This document shows, in pieces, positions 1-6,570 of a stretch of 18,073 nt of DNA. The DNA is from Lachnospiraceae bacterium (GTDB taxonomy: Bacteria > Bacillota > Clostridia > Lachnospirales > Lachnospiraceae). The stretch covers positions 1 through 18,073 of the forward strand of contig DPJQ01000291.1 in NCBI GenBank assembly GCA_003542935.1, given 5' to 3'. The translations under genes and the position numbers were made by a program. Every line of letters begins with the position of its first letter. The first letter of the stretch is position 1. The notes under the pieces are model-generated. The model did not search any database and was not told where the DNA came from. It saw only the letters and a program-made list of their open reading frames with translations.

Positions 1-10
1 ATTTCAAAAG

Positions 11-39
11 TTGTAAACTGGTGTCTGTTATAATATAAT
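11..39 (+). promoter_or_regulatory. possible rightward promoter (weak)
   Basis: TTGTAA at 11-16 and TATAAT at 34-39 are separated by 17 nt. No convincing rightward gene follows. The only short frame with a ribosome-site-like sequence starts at 132 and has 27 codons. The region is A+T-rich and the -10 overlaps the better leftward promoter, so the match may be chance. Confidence 0.3.
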
Positions 40-66
40 TATGTGAAATTATCACTATGTTGTCAA
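38..66 (-). promoter_or_regulatory. sigma-A promoter firing left out of the window
   Basis: On the minus strand TTGACA (61-66) is followed by a 17-nt spacer and CATAAT (38-43), a near-consensus pair. Within the spacer, 43-55 is almost a palindrome (GTGAAATTATCAC), which could be a repressor site. The transcript would begin near position 31 and serve a gene to the left of the window. The region from the GH120 stop (234) to this promoter has no gene I can support. Confidence 0.6.
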
Positions 67-233
67 GAAAAAATACTTGATATGCATTTTTAGGCATATC
101 CCGAAACCCCGCTATGTGAGACGGGAGAAATATGAAAAACTTATGCAGGAGTTCCGGCGGCTACCCTCCAAACGAAAGAAAAGAAGGCCCTGACAATGTA
201 TGTTACATACTCTGATTTAGTTCAGATTGGAAA
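67..233. other. gene-free stretch with two small hairpins
   Basis: No supported gene. A perfect 7-bp hairpin is formed by 79-85 and 94-100, and CCCG (100-103) can pair with CGGG (122-125). A 27-codon frame begins at 132 behind GGGAG, but its product resembles nothing I know. GTATGTTACATAC around 200-212 is a short palindrome just downstream of the GH120 stop codon. It has no U-tract, so I do not call a terminator. Confidence 0.4.
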
Positions 234-2237
234 TTACACGCGTATATCCTCTTCAATCTCTTCCGCAAAAGGCCCGGCCAGAAGCGCAGCCCCTCTCTTT
301 TTCCCAAAATAATCGTGGTCAAACACGATCGGCGATCCGTCGGGATTCTCAAAGAGCTGCTCCGGCTCGAAAGCTTCTCCAAGAGTCGCGGTACTCACAA
401 AAGGAATCTCAAACCGGGGCAGATACTCATACAGGTTTGTTTTCAACCTGTATGCGCCGTCCTGCTCCTCCAGAATAAGCTCCACATGATGTTCCGCGTC
501 AACCCTGCAGTTTTCTTCCGCGTCGCAGGGCATGGCTCCGTTAAAGTACACATTGCCGCCGGTATAAACAGGAAGGTGATCGTAGTAGATATCCTTCCCC
601 CGGTGGTCGATGGCCGTCTCGGGTGTAAAGCGGGCGAAATACTCCTCTGCGGTGGGATAGCCGTCGTAGGGCTTTGTCCCGCAGACAAACCGGCACTCCG
701 CCGTTATACCCTCTTTTGCGGCAAATGCCGTCAGGTCATCCCGGATCTTTTGCTGCACGAAAATATTGTTGTAGAACCGGGCGTCCCCGTGGAGGAATGT
801 CATAAAACCCGCCACCTCCGTGCGATGGGGTACATGGTAGGGCGTGTACCTCGGCGTGGGGAAACGGCGCCCGCCGTTATCCGTCCCGGCGCCCACCCAG
901 GTGAAGGATCCGGCAATCAGGTTATGGACAAAAGCGATACCCTGGGTGCTGACGCGGGCCGCGCAGTTGGATAAAAGCAGATTATGGTCAATCAGCGTCG
1001 GTCCGTGGGACACTTCGATAAAAATGTCCTCTCCCAGAGCCAGGCCGTCCGCAATATCCGTATCCACCGGCGGTACGTTATCGTGGAACAGGTTGGCAGT
1101 CACACGGGTTCCCTGGGCCTGCCAGTCCAGCCAGAGCCCCCGGGTACAGTGATGGAAATGGTTGCGGCGGATCACTACGTCGATGGCCGCGTGCATCTTG
1201 ATACCGCCGATCTCCGCCCCGGCCAGGTTCTGTTTATTATTGATATGGTGAATGTGGTTGTCCTCGATCACGGAGAACACCCCTCCCAGATGCCCCACGA
1301 TCCCCGTCTGTCCGCAGTCATGGATGTTGCAGCGGCGGACGATATGAGAACCGATATTTTCCTTCGTCCACCCTTCCCGCTGAGCCTGACAGATGGCATC
1401 CCGTTCCGTCTGGGTACCGTCCTTGTAAAGCTTCGTCGTCCACTTATTTTCGTTTTCCGGCTGCAGATATTTTCCCAGGGATATACCGGAACATTTTGAA
1501 TGGGCGATCTCACAGTCCTCTATGATCCAGCCCTTCGACCAGTGGGGCCCCACCATACCTTCCTGATAGGCTGTGGGCGGCGCCCAGGTGGTAGCTGCTT
1601 TTTCCACCTTGAAACCGGAAAGTGTGATATAGCCGATGCCTGTCCGATCCGGATAGAAGCAGTTGCGGCGCACGTTGATCTCCACGTCCTCCTCATTGGG
1701 ATCCATGCCCTGGAAATTAGCATAGATCACTGTATGATCACCATCCTGCCTGGTATACCATACATACACGGTAAAATCCGGATCCCAGGAGCTTTTATAG
1801 GGTGCGGGATCGCATACCGTTTCAAGAGAAAAAACCTCATACAGAGACTTTCCGTTCAGATATACTTCCCCGGTGTGGGCCGGAGTCACCGCATTGTACC
1901 AGTCCCCCCTGACTACGGTGGTATAGGGATTGTAATCCCCGAAAATCCCGTTCGGTATGCGGACCGTCCATACATTTCCCTCATACCGTGTCCAACTCTT
2001 CACCGGCTCCGCGCCGGTGATCACCGCCCCCAGCGGAACCTCGCTGCGGTAGATAACGCGATGATCTCCGTCCACGCCGCCCCGGGCAGGATTCACATAC
2101 TCACGGTAGACACCGGGAGCCACCGATACTTCATCCCCCGGCCCGGCCACAGCGGCAGCCGCGCCGATCATCTGAAACGGATACTCCTTTGTGCCACAGC
2201 CGCCGCGGGGAGCGTCGGCCGATACATAATATCTCAT
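234..2237 (-). CDS. GH120-like beta-xylosidase with right-handed beta-helix fold
   Basis: The predicted protein has 667 residues and no signal peptide, so it should act in the cytoplasm. The N-terminus (RYYVSADAPRGG, then GTKEYPF) is the usual opening of right-handed parallel beta-helix glycosidases, and short beta-helix turns follow (IIEDCEI, IVRRCNIHDCG, VIEDNHIHHI, VIRRNHFHHC). The segment GLWLDWQAQGTR followed by DIFIEVSHGPTLIDHN resembles glycoside hydrolase family 120. By analogy with the characterised family member XylC, Asp371 in WLDW would be the nucleophile and Glu408 in FIEVSHGP the acid/base. The family releases xylose (and sometimes arabinose) from the non-reducing end of short oligosaccharides. 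I chose ATG 2237 because AGGAGGG lies 8 nt upstream; the frame is open 16 codons further, but without a better ribosome site. The gene is the last member of the glycan locus and is separated from it by a cation-exchanger gene. Exact substrate is inferred. Confidence 0.82.
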   Translation of the reverse strand: MRYYVSADAPRGGCGTKEYPFQMIGAAAAVAGPGDEVSVAPGVYREYVNPARGGVDGDHRVIYRSEVPLGAVITGAEPVKSWTRYEGNVWTVRIPNGIFGDYNPYTTVVRGDWYNAVTPAHTGEVYLNGKSLYEVFSLETVCDPAPYKSSWDPDFTVYVWYTRQDGDHTVIYANFQGMDPNEEDVEINVRRNCFYPDRTGIGYITLSGFKVEKAATTWAPPTAYQEGMVGPHWSKGWIIEDCEIAHSKCSGISLGKYLQPENENKWTTKLYKDGTQTERDAICQAQREGWTKENIGSHIVRRCNIHDCGQTGIVGHLGGVFSVIEDNHIHHINNKQNLAGAEIGGIKMHAAIDVVIRRNHFHHCTRGLWLDWQAQGTRVTANLFHDNVPPVDTDIADGLALGEDIFIEVSHGPTLIDHNLLLSNCAARVSTQGIAFVHNLIAGSFTWVGAGTDNGGRRFPTPRYTPYHVPHRTEVAGFMTFLHGDARFYNNIFVQQKIRDDLTAFAAKEGITAECRFVCGTKPYDGYPTAEEYFARFTPETAIDHRGKDIYYDHLPVYTGGNVYFNGAMPCDAEENCRVDAEHHVELILEEQDGAYRLKTNLYEYLPRFEIPFVSTATLGEAFEPEQLFENPDGSPIVFDHDYFGKKRGAALLAGPFAEEIEEDIRV

Positions 2238-2245
2238 AATACAAA

Positions 2246-2252
2246 CCCTCCT
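2246..2252 (-). promoter_or_regulatory. ribosome binding site that fixes the GH120 start
   Basis: AGGAGGG on the minus strand, 8 nt from ATG 2237. It decides for this start over the upstream in-frame ATG at 2285, which lies at the putative -10 box. Confidence 0.8.
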
Positions 2253-2283
2253 GCTTAACTCGCCATATTTATTGATGGATATC

Positions 2284-2319
2284 ATTATACAGCATGGCGG
2301 ACGGTATAGCTACATACCG
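2284..2319 (-). promoter_or_regulatory. probable promoter of the GH120 gene with an inverted repeat
   Basis: TATAAT lies at 2284-2289 on the minus strand. The -35 region at 17 nt is poor (TAGCTA, 2307-2312). A perfect inverted repeat, CGGTAT-6 nt-ATACCG (2302-2319), overlaps the -35 region; it has no U-tract and could be an operator or a weak end-of-gene hairpin for the exchanger gene. A GTTAAG half-site like those of the isomerase and symporter promoters lies downstream, at 2253-2260. Confidence 0.5.
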
Positions 2320-2336
2320 GCAGCCAAAAATACGGT

Positions 2337-3269
2337 TCAGTGAATCAAGTATACAAAATACACAGCATAGGAAACCAGCATCACCACACCCACCGGACGG
2401 GTCAGCTTCCTTTTTGGCACTACTCCCGCAAAGAGAAGCAGCACCGCAGCCGCGGCAAACAGGGAATCAATGAAAAAGCCCGCCTCATAGGCCACCGGCG
2501 TAATCAGGGCCGTAGTGCCCAGCACAAACAGGATATTAAAGATATTGCTGCCCACGATATTGCCGATGGCGATATCCGCATTGTGTTTCCTGGCCGCCGT
2601 CACCGAGGTGACGAGTTCCGGCAGGGATGTCCCCAGCGCCACGATCGTCAGGCCGATGAACCGCTCGCTCATGCCGAAGATCCTGGCCAGAGCCGTGGCG
2701 GCATCTACCGTGACATCACTGCCCCAGATCACCAGCGCGATACCGACGGCCCCAAAGATCAGAAGCCGCAGGATACCTTTTTCCCCGGATGATTCTTCCG
2801 GCTCGCTCACCCCATGCCGGGACATCCACAGCAGATAACCCAGATAAAACAGCATCAACAGCCACAGGATGGCTCCTTCACCGCGTCCGATCACATCGCC
2901 GCTCAGCCCCAGAAACATCATGAGCACTGTCACCAGAAACGTAAAGGGAATCTCATAATGCAGCGTGGACGCCTGAATGGCCAGCGGCGTGATCACTGCC
3001 GTCAGTCCCAGAATGATCAGGATGTTGAGAATATTGCTGCCCACCACGTTGCCGATGCAGATGCCCGCGTCTCCTTTAAGCGCCGCCGTGATGCTGACGG
3101 CCGCCTCCGGTGCGCTTGTACCCATAGCCACAATGGTCAGGCCAATGACCAGCTGGGGAATGCCGAATTTCCGCGCGATCCCCGCCGCACCTTCCACAAA
3201 CCAGTCCGCTCCTACCACCAGCATCACAAATCCCACCACGATCAGTATCAACTGTACCAGGATCTCCAT
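2337..3269 (-). CDS. CaCA-family cation exchanger, probable Mn2+ exporter
   Basis: The predicted protein is a 310-residue membrane protein of the calcium/cation antiporter (CaCA, YrbG-like) family. Two homologous halves with about ten hydrophobic segments each carry an alpha repeat: GTSAPE (50-55) followed by GNVVGSNILNIL, and GTSLPE (213-218) followed by GNIVGSNIFNIL. Glu55 and Glu218 correspond to the paired ion-binding glutamates of archaeal NCX. A hydrophilic loop around 150-165 separates the halves. The start at ATG 3269 is chosen because AAGGAGG lies 7 nt upstream; the open frame extends 37 codons further, but into the terminator and hairpin region of the leader. The gene sits behind a yybP-ykoY riboswitch, which senses Mn2+. 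This makes manganese efflux more likely than the Ca2+/Na+ exchange usually written for the family. It lies between two glycosidase genes but has its own promoter. Confidence 0.9.
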   Translation of the reverse strand: MEILVQLILIVVGFVMLVVGADWFVEGAAGIARKFGIPQLVIGLTIVAMGTSAPEAAVSITAALKGDAGICIGNVVGSNILNILIILGLTAVITPLAIQASTLHYEIPFTFLVTVLMMFLGLSGDVIGRGEGAILWLLMLFYLGYLLWMSRHGVSEPEESSGEKGILRLLIFGAVGIALVIWGSDVTVDAATALARIFGMSERFIGLTIVALGTSLPELVTSVTAARKHNADIAIGNIVGSNIFNILFVLGTTALITPVAYEAGFFIDSLFAAAAVLLLFAGVVPKRKLTRPVGVVMLVSYAVYFVYLIH

Positions 3270-3276
3270 ATTGTTT

Positions 3277-3283
3277 CCTCCTT
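3277..3283 (-). promoter_or_regulatory. ribosome binding site that fixes the exchanger start
   Basis: AAGGAGG on the minus strand, 7 nt before ATG 3269. This rules out the longer reading frame starting at 3380. Confidence 0.85.
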
Positions 3284-3307
3284 CCACAGGCCAGAAAATT
3301 TTGACAC

Positions 3308-3338
3308 GGCGGCAGTTCAGACGGGCAGAACTGCCGCC
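3308..3338 (-). other. strong hairpin between riboswitch terminator and ribosome site
   Basis: A perfect 11-bp stem (3328-3338 with 3308-3318) with a 9-nt loop. No U-tract follows directly (GTGTCAAAATTTT comes next), so it is not a typical terminator. It may stabilise the mRNA downstream of the riboswitch or be part of the switch. Confidence 0.6.
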
Positions 3339-3357
3339 CAGGGTTCCCCTGTGCGGC

Positions 3358-3400
3358 AAAAAAAGAGACTCCTGCCGCACTTATGTACGACAAAAGTCTC
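3358..3400 (-). terminator. riboswitch-controlled intrinsic terminator
   Basis: On the minus strand GAGACT (3395-3400) pairs with AGTCTC (3365-3370). The stem continues through G-U and Watson-Crick pairs to GTCGT/GCGGC, about 14 bp in all, and is followed by seven U residues (3358-3364). The 5' arm overlaps the 3' strand of aptamer stem P1, so the two cannot form together. Ligand-stabilised P1 should therefore prevent termination. A second competing stem is possible: 3373-3380 pairs perfectly with 3351-3358 (8 bp) and would also break the terminator. Confidence 0.85.
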
Positions 3401-3498
3401 GTTACTTCGTTACACACCGGGTTCCGCTTAAAGACAGGAACCGTACTGACGGTCATGCAAACGCCCTGTGGACGCCAACTACTCCCTCTTATCTTGTC
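3389..3498 (-). ncRNA. yybP-ykoY (Mn2+) riboswitch aptamer
   Basis: The leader RNA of the cation exchanger contains the family's hallmark elements in order: a P1 strand (GACAAGA, 3492-3498), then AGAGGGAGTAG, a variable multi-helix region including CCGTCAGTACGG, and finally AACGAGACTTTTGTC whose end closes P1. The length of about 110 nt fits Rfam yybP-ykoY. This class binds Mn2+ between two docked loops and usually turns on export or metal-handling genes. The architecture here (P1 exclusive with the terminator) predicts an ON switch acting on transcription. The assignment is by motif recognition, not covariance search. Confidence 0.85.
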
Positions 3499-3500
3499 CC

Positions 3501-3529
3501 ATTGTAACCATTCACCCAAAAAATGTCAA
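3501..3529 (-). promoter_or_regulatory. near-consensus promoter of the riboswitch-exchanger unit
   Basis: TTGACA (3524-3529), a 17-nt spacer and TACAAT (3501-3506) on the minus strand. The predicted start point (about 3495) coincides with the 5' edge of the aptamer, so the transcript begins with the switch. The -35 lies only 22 nt beyond the stop codon of the upstream glycosidase gene. Confidence 0.85.
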
Positions 3530-3550
3530 CGGTCTTTTTGAGAATTTCAC

Positions 3551-5041
3551 TTAAGCCTTTTTCATACGTATTGCCATATACTGCTTCTCCGGCAGCTCCA
3601 CCCGGATATTGCCGCTGTAAGTCCCCGGCAGTTTGGTGACGGCCATATCCCATGTATCAAGCAGTTCAATCTCATAAGCGCAGCCCTCCGGCAGCTCATA
3701 AGTGCGGAAGGCGGGCTTGAAGAAACCAAAGTAGTACAGGAAATAGGAATTGTCGTCCTCCCGGCACAGGCAGGGGACATCCCAATTGGCCTCATGGTTT
3801 TGGGCTGTCAGCTTCAATGGCGCCGCGCCTTCCGGGACATCCGCCATGACTTCACGCAGGAAAGCGATCCGCTCCGGACAGGTACCATGGAGCCTGCCGC
3901 CGTGAGACCACCAGATCTGGTCATACTGGACATAAACTTCACCGTGGGAGAGATAGCCGCCCCGGATACAGCCCTCCCAAAACCGCCGGGTCATCTCCTC
4001 GCCGGTAATGTTGCCCCAGCCGAAGTTGATGTTGCCCTCATAGGCACACTCGTCAACCACGATGGGTTTCTGATACTGCCTGCGCCAATCGTTGACATTT
4101 TCGGCGGTCTTATAAACATCCATGCGTTGGATGCTCACATGAGTAATCCAGGGACGGGTGTGATCATAGAGTGCGACACAGTTGTGGATAGAGCGCAAAT
4201 GTCCATAAGAGTCCCGCCCCATCACCACACGGGCATACAGTTCCCAATCCTCAACCGTCTTCCAGGGCATCAGGTCAAACTCATTGGCCAGAGACCACCA
4301 GACATTTTTGAAATGGCACAGGCGATCCACAGCGTAGCGAAGATAGAACACGTCGGTATCCCGGTCCATTTTGGAGAAGCCCCACTTGTCATAGGGGTGG
4401 AGCAGGATGATGTCGGCCTCGATGCCCAGCTCGTCCAGCTGCGCGATCCTTTTCTCCAGGTTGTCCCAGAAGCCCTGGTTGAACCGGGTGAAGTCAAAGC
4501 CGTCCGCCTCATTCCCCTCAAAGGCGTAACTGCCGGGATTGGCAGTATTGTATGTATAGAACTTGGGAAAGATGCACATCCGGATCTTATTAAAAGGAGC
4601 TTTTTTCAACGTCTCCAGCGTCTCCTCCTGAACCTCCCGGGACTGGTTGATCCAGGCATAGCAGGTGGTGCCGAAGGGCTGGAACCTGGTGCCGTCCTCA
4701 TAGGCAAAGTGAAATTTGTCTTCAAGGGTAACGGTACTCTGGGGACGGACCTCGTTCATGGGCAATACCCGTCCGTGGTTGTTCTCCCCGGCGGGAACAC
4801 ACTCACATCTCAGTTCAATGCCGTTAAGCTGGGGATCGTTGGACTTGGTAACGGCCGTCCAGATCCCCGGCCTGCGGGGCATAAAACGAACCCGGTAATT
4901 CCCGTTGCCGCAGTAAAAACCGTTTACCTCCACGGTGTCAGCTCCATCGGTAAAGGCAGCTTTCAGCCAGATATCGGTATAAGGATTCCCGACATCAGCA
5001 CCCTGCAGGGCGGTCTCAAAAATCTTATATTGCTCCGTCAT
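3551..5041 (-). CDS. DUF5060/apiosidase-like/DUF5605 glycoside hydrolase
   Basis: The predicted protein has 496 residues and no signal peptide. Residues 1-80 look like the DUF5060 beta-sandwich (NPYTDIWLKAAF, GFYCGNGNYRVRFMP, PGIWTAVTKSND). Residues 105-400 form a TIM-barrel of the DUF4038/apiosidase-like type: RFQPFGTTCYAW, then KIRMCIFPK, then IILLHPYDKWGF. The expected pair of catalytic glutamates is present: Glu254 in WWSLANEFD (acid/base) and Glu331 in PIVVDECAYEG (nucleophile). The last 90 residues fit a DUF5605 beta-domain. Proteins of this layout cleave terminal sugars of plant glycosides; the exact bond cannot be read from sequence. The start ATG 5041 has GGAGG 6 nt upstream, and only 36 nt separate it from the symporter gene, so the two form an operon. 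Confidence 0.88.
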   Translation of the reverse strand: MTEQYKIFETALQGADVGNPYTDIWLKAAFTDGADTVEVNGFYCGNGNYRVRFMPRRPGIWTAVTKSNDPQLNGIELRCECVPAGENNHGRVLPMNEVRPQSTVTLEDKFHFAYEDGTRFQPFGTTCYAWINQSREVQEETLETLKKAPFNKIRMCIFPKFYTYNTANPGSYAFEGNEADGFDFTRFNQGFWDNLEKRIAQLDELGIEADIILLHPYDKWGFSKMDRDTDVFYLRYAVDRLCHFKNVWWSLANEFDLMPWKTVEDWELYARVVMGRDSYGHLRSIHNCVALYDHTRPWITHVSIQRMDVYKTAENVNDWRRQYQKPIVVDECAYEGNINFGWGNITGEEMTRRFWEGCIRGGYLSHGEVYVQYDQIWWSHGGRLHGTCPERIAFLREVMADVPEGAAPLKLTAQNHEANWDVPCLCREDDNSYFLYYFGFFKPAFRTYELPEGCAYEIELLDTWDMAVTKLPGTYSGNIRVELPEKQYMAIRMKKA

Positions 5042-5077
5042 ATTAAACCTCCATATTGATGCTATGTTCTCTTCATT

Positions 5078-6448
5078 TTACTTTCTCTTTGCCATATCCG
5101 CAATGATACCGTCATATTCCTTATCCAACTTATAGAACAGGAGGATGATAAACATTGCCGCAAAGATGAACAGCGGAACATACAGGAAAATGGTACGGAT
5201 GCCATTGATGGCGGACTCAGGCTGGGCGGCGGAATTGCTGACAAATCCAAAAGCTGCCAGAATCCATCCCAGAGCAGCGGAGCCGATACCGGAACCCACC
5301 TTTTGGCCAATGGAGTTGGCGCTGAACACAAGCCCCTCGGCACGGATATGGGAGTGCCAGTCGTTATACTCCACGGTGTCGGCCAACATACCGTACATGA
5401 CGCCGGACAGAGCCGCATTGCCGAAGCCTTTCACAACGGCAGCCACATACAGCAGCACATAGCTGGTGGGACCCAGCAGAACCATGGCATAGCCGAGGAA
5501 GGAAATCGTGACGCCGGCGATGGCGATCTTCTGCTTGCCGACCCTGCGGATGATCACGGTGCAGGCGGCAAATGCCACGAAAGATGCAACATTTTGATAG
5601 ATAGCCAGACTGCCTACCAGAGAGTCATCGTTCATGATGTACTGTCCATAGTAAACGTTCACGCCTATAAAAGCATTGACTGTACTGTTCAGGAAAAAAA
5701 TCCCCAACAGCATGACCCAGTATTTATTTTTCAGCAGGCTGAGCAAAGCCTCTTTGATATTGACATTCTCCGTTTTTCCTGTGTCTTCGGCGGTTTCCGT
5801 GACGGCCTCCTTTGTGGTGAAAAACACGACCAGAAAGAAGATGATCGCCACAATGCCGTAGATGATGAATGTCTTTATCCATGCCGCGGAGTCACCGCCA
5901 AAAAAGTTGACCAGAGGCAGGGTGGTGGCACTGACGACCATACCGCCGCCGAAGGCGAAGACCATTTTGGAAATATTCAGATAGCCGCGCTCTGTCTGGT
6001 TCTTAGTCATCAATGCTGCCAGAGAGCCAAAAGGCAGATTGATGGCGGTGTATACCACGGTGACGGCCAGATTGTAGGTCAGAAACGCATAGACAATCTT
6101 TCCGGTAGTACCGAAGTCCGGGGCGCTGAACATCAGCACCAGGGATACGGCAAAGGGGATGCACCACCAGAGCAGCCAGGGCCGGGCTTTGCCGTGCTTG
6201 CTGTGGATCTTTTCCATGAATGTCCCGACAATCAAATCGCTGACACCGTCCATCAACCGGGAAAGCAGAAGCAGGGTGCCAACCACACCTGCTCCCAGGC
6301 CGGCCACGTTGGTCAGGAAGTAGGTGTAGAATGTGTTGACCGGGTTATACATCATGTTATTGGCAAAGTCGCCGACACCGTACCCGATACGCTCTTTCAT
6401 GTGGAGAGATCGATTCTCGCCTTCATAGACATTTTTTGTTTCTTTCAT
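5078..6448 (-). CDS. GPH-family sugar:cation symporter (MelB-like)
   Basis: The predicted protein is a 456-residue membrane protein with about twelve hydrophobic segments, of the glycoside-pentoside-hexuronide:cation symporter family. Diagnostic features are YGVGDFANNMMYNPVNTFYTYFLTNVAG near the N-terminus, LLSRLMDGVSDLIVGTFMEK with Asp67 and Asp71 (the spacing of the cation-site aspartates Asp55/Asp59 of E. coli MelB), and the HGKARPWLLW loop. It would import a glycoside or pentoside with Na+ or H+. Its position in an operon with two cytoplasmic glycosidases suggests short oligosaccharides as substrate. AAAGGA lies 10 nt before the ATG. It has its own promoter and operator module in the 122-bp gap after the isomerase gene. 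Confidence 0.92.
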   Translation of the reverse strand: MKETKNVYEGENRSLHMKERIGYGVGDFANNMMYNPVNTFYTYFLTNVAGLGAGVVGTLLLLSRLMDGVSDLIVGTFMEKIHSKHGKARPWLLWWCIPFAVSLVLMFSAPDFGTTGKIVYAFLTYNLAVTVVYTAINLPFGSLAALMTKNQTERGYLNISKMVFAFGGGMVVSATTLPLVNFFGGDSAAWIKTFIIYGIVAIIFFLVVFFTTKEAVTETAEDTGKTENVNIKEALLSLLKNKYWVMLLGIFFLNSTVNAFIGVNVYYGQYIMNDDSLVGSLAIYQNVASFVAFAACTVIIRRVGKQKIAIAGVTISFLGYAMVLLGPTSYVLLYVAAVVKGFGNAALSGVMYGMLADTVEYNDWHSHIRAEGLVFSANSIGQKVGSGIGSAALGWILAAFGFVSNSAAQPESAINGIRTIFLYVPLFIFAAMFIILLFYKLDKEYDGIIADMAKRK

Positions 6449-6498
6449 GTTCTGTCCATCCTTTCATTTGTTTGTGGTGTGTTGTTTATCGTGCCTAC

Positions 6499-6527
6499 AG
6501 TCTACCGCCCTGGAAACTTAACCGCAA
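6499..6527 (-). promoter_or_regulatory. promoter of the symporter-glycosidase operon
   Basis: TTGCGG (6522-6527), a 17-nt spacer and TAGACT (6499-6504) on the minus strand. The boxes are weak, but they align exactly with the better promoter of the isomerase gene (TTGCAG-17 nt-TATGAT), including a TTAAG immediately after the -35 box. The conservation supports the call more than the box scores do. Confidence 0.6.
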
Positions 6528-6532
6528 TATCA

Positions 6533-6555
6533 AATTAAGTACAATTTACTTAATT
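6533..6555. promoter_or_regulatory. operator: perfect ACTTAATT inverted repeat
   Basis: AATTAAGTA (6533-6541), a 5-nt spacer, and TACTTAATT (6547-6555), a perfect 9-bp inverted repeat. It lies just upstream of the symporter -35 box. A further half-site, ACTTAA (6516-6521), sits between -35 and -10. The same arrangement recurs upstream of the isomerase gene, so a shared regulator, most likely the adjacent LacI protein, is inferred. Confidence 0.7.
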
Positions 6556-6570
6556 GTTTCTTATCTACTT

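Noticed and set aside
132..215. 27-codon frame at 132 as a leader peptide or small gene
   Set aside because: A GGGAG lies close upstream, but there is no downstream plus-strand gene to regulate and no recognisable product.
1500..2258. Plus-strand frame opposite the GH120 gene
   Set aside because: Same reason: antisense shadow without a ribosome site, while the opposite strand encodes a recognisable family.
2302..2319. Intrinsic terminator of the exchanger gene
   Set aside because: The hairpin CGGTAT/ATACCG is perfect, but only 6 bp and without a U-tract; an operator is at least as likely.
3794..5059. Long open frame of 421 codons on the plus strand
   Set aside because: It lies antisense to the DUF5060-type glycosidase, has no ribosome site or family resemblance, and is a by-product of the G+C-rich codon pattern of the real gene.
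5303..6538. Long open frame of 411 codons on the plus strand
   Set aside because: It is antisense to the GPH symporter, and its product (many His, Gln, Asp) looks like no protein family.
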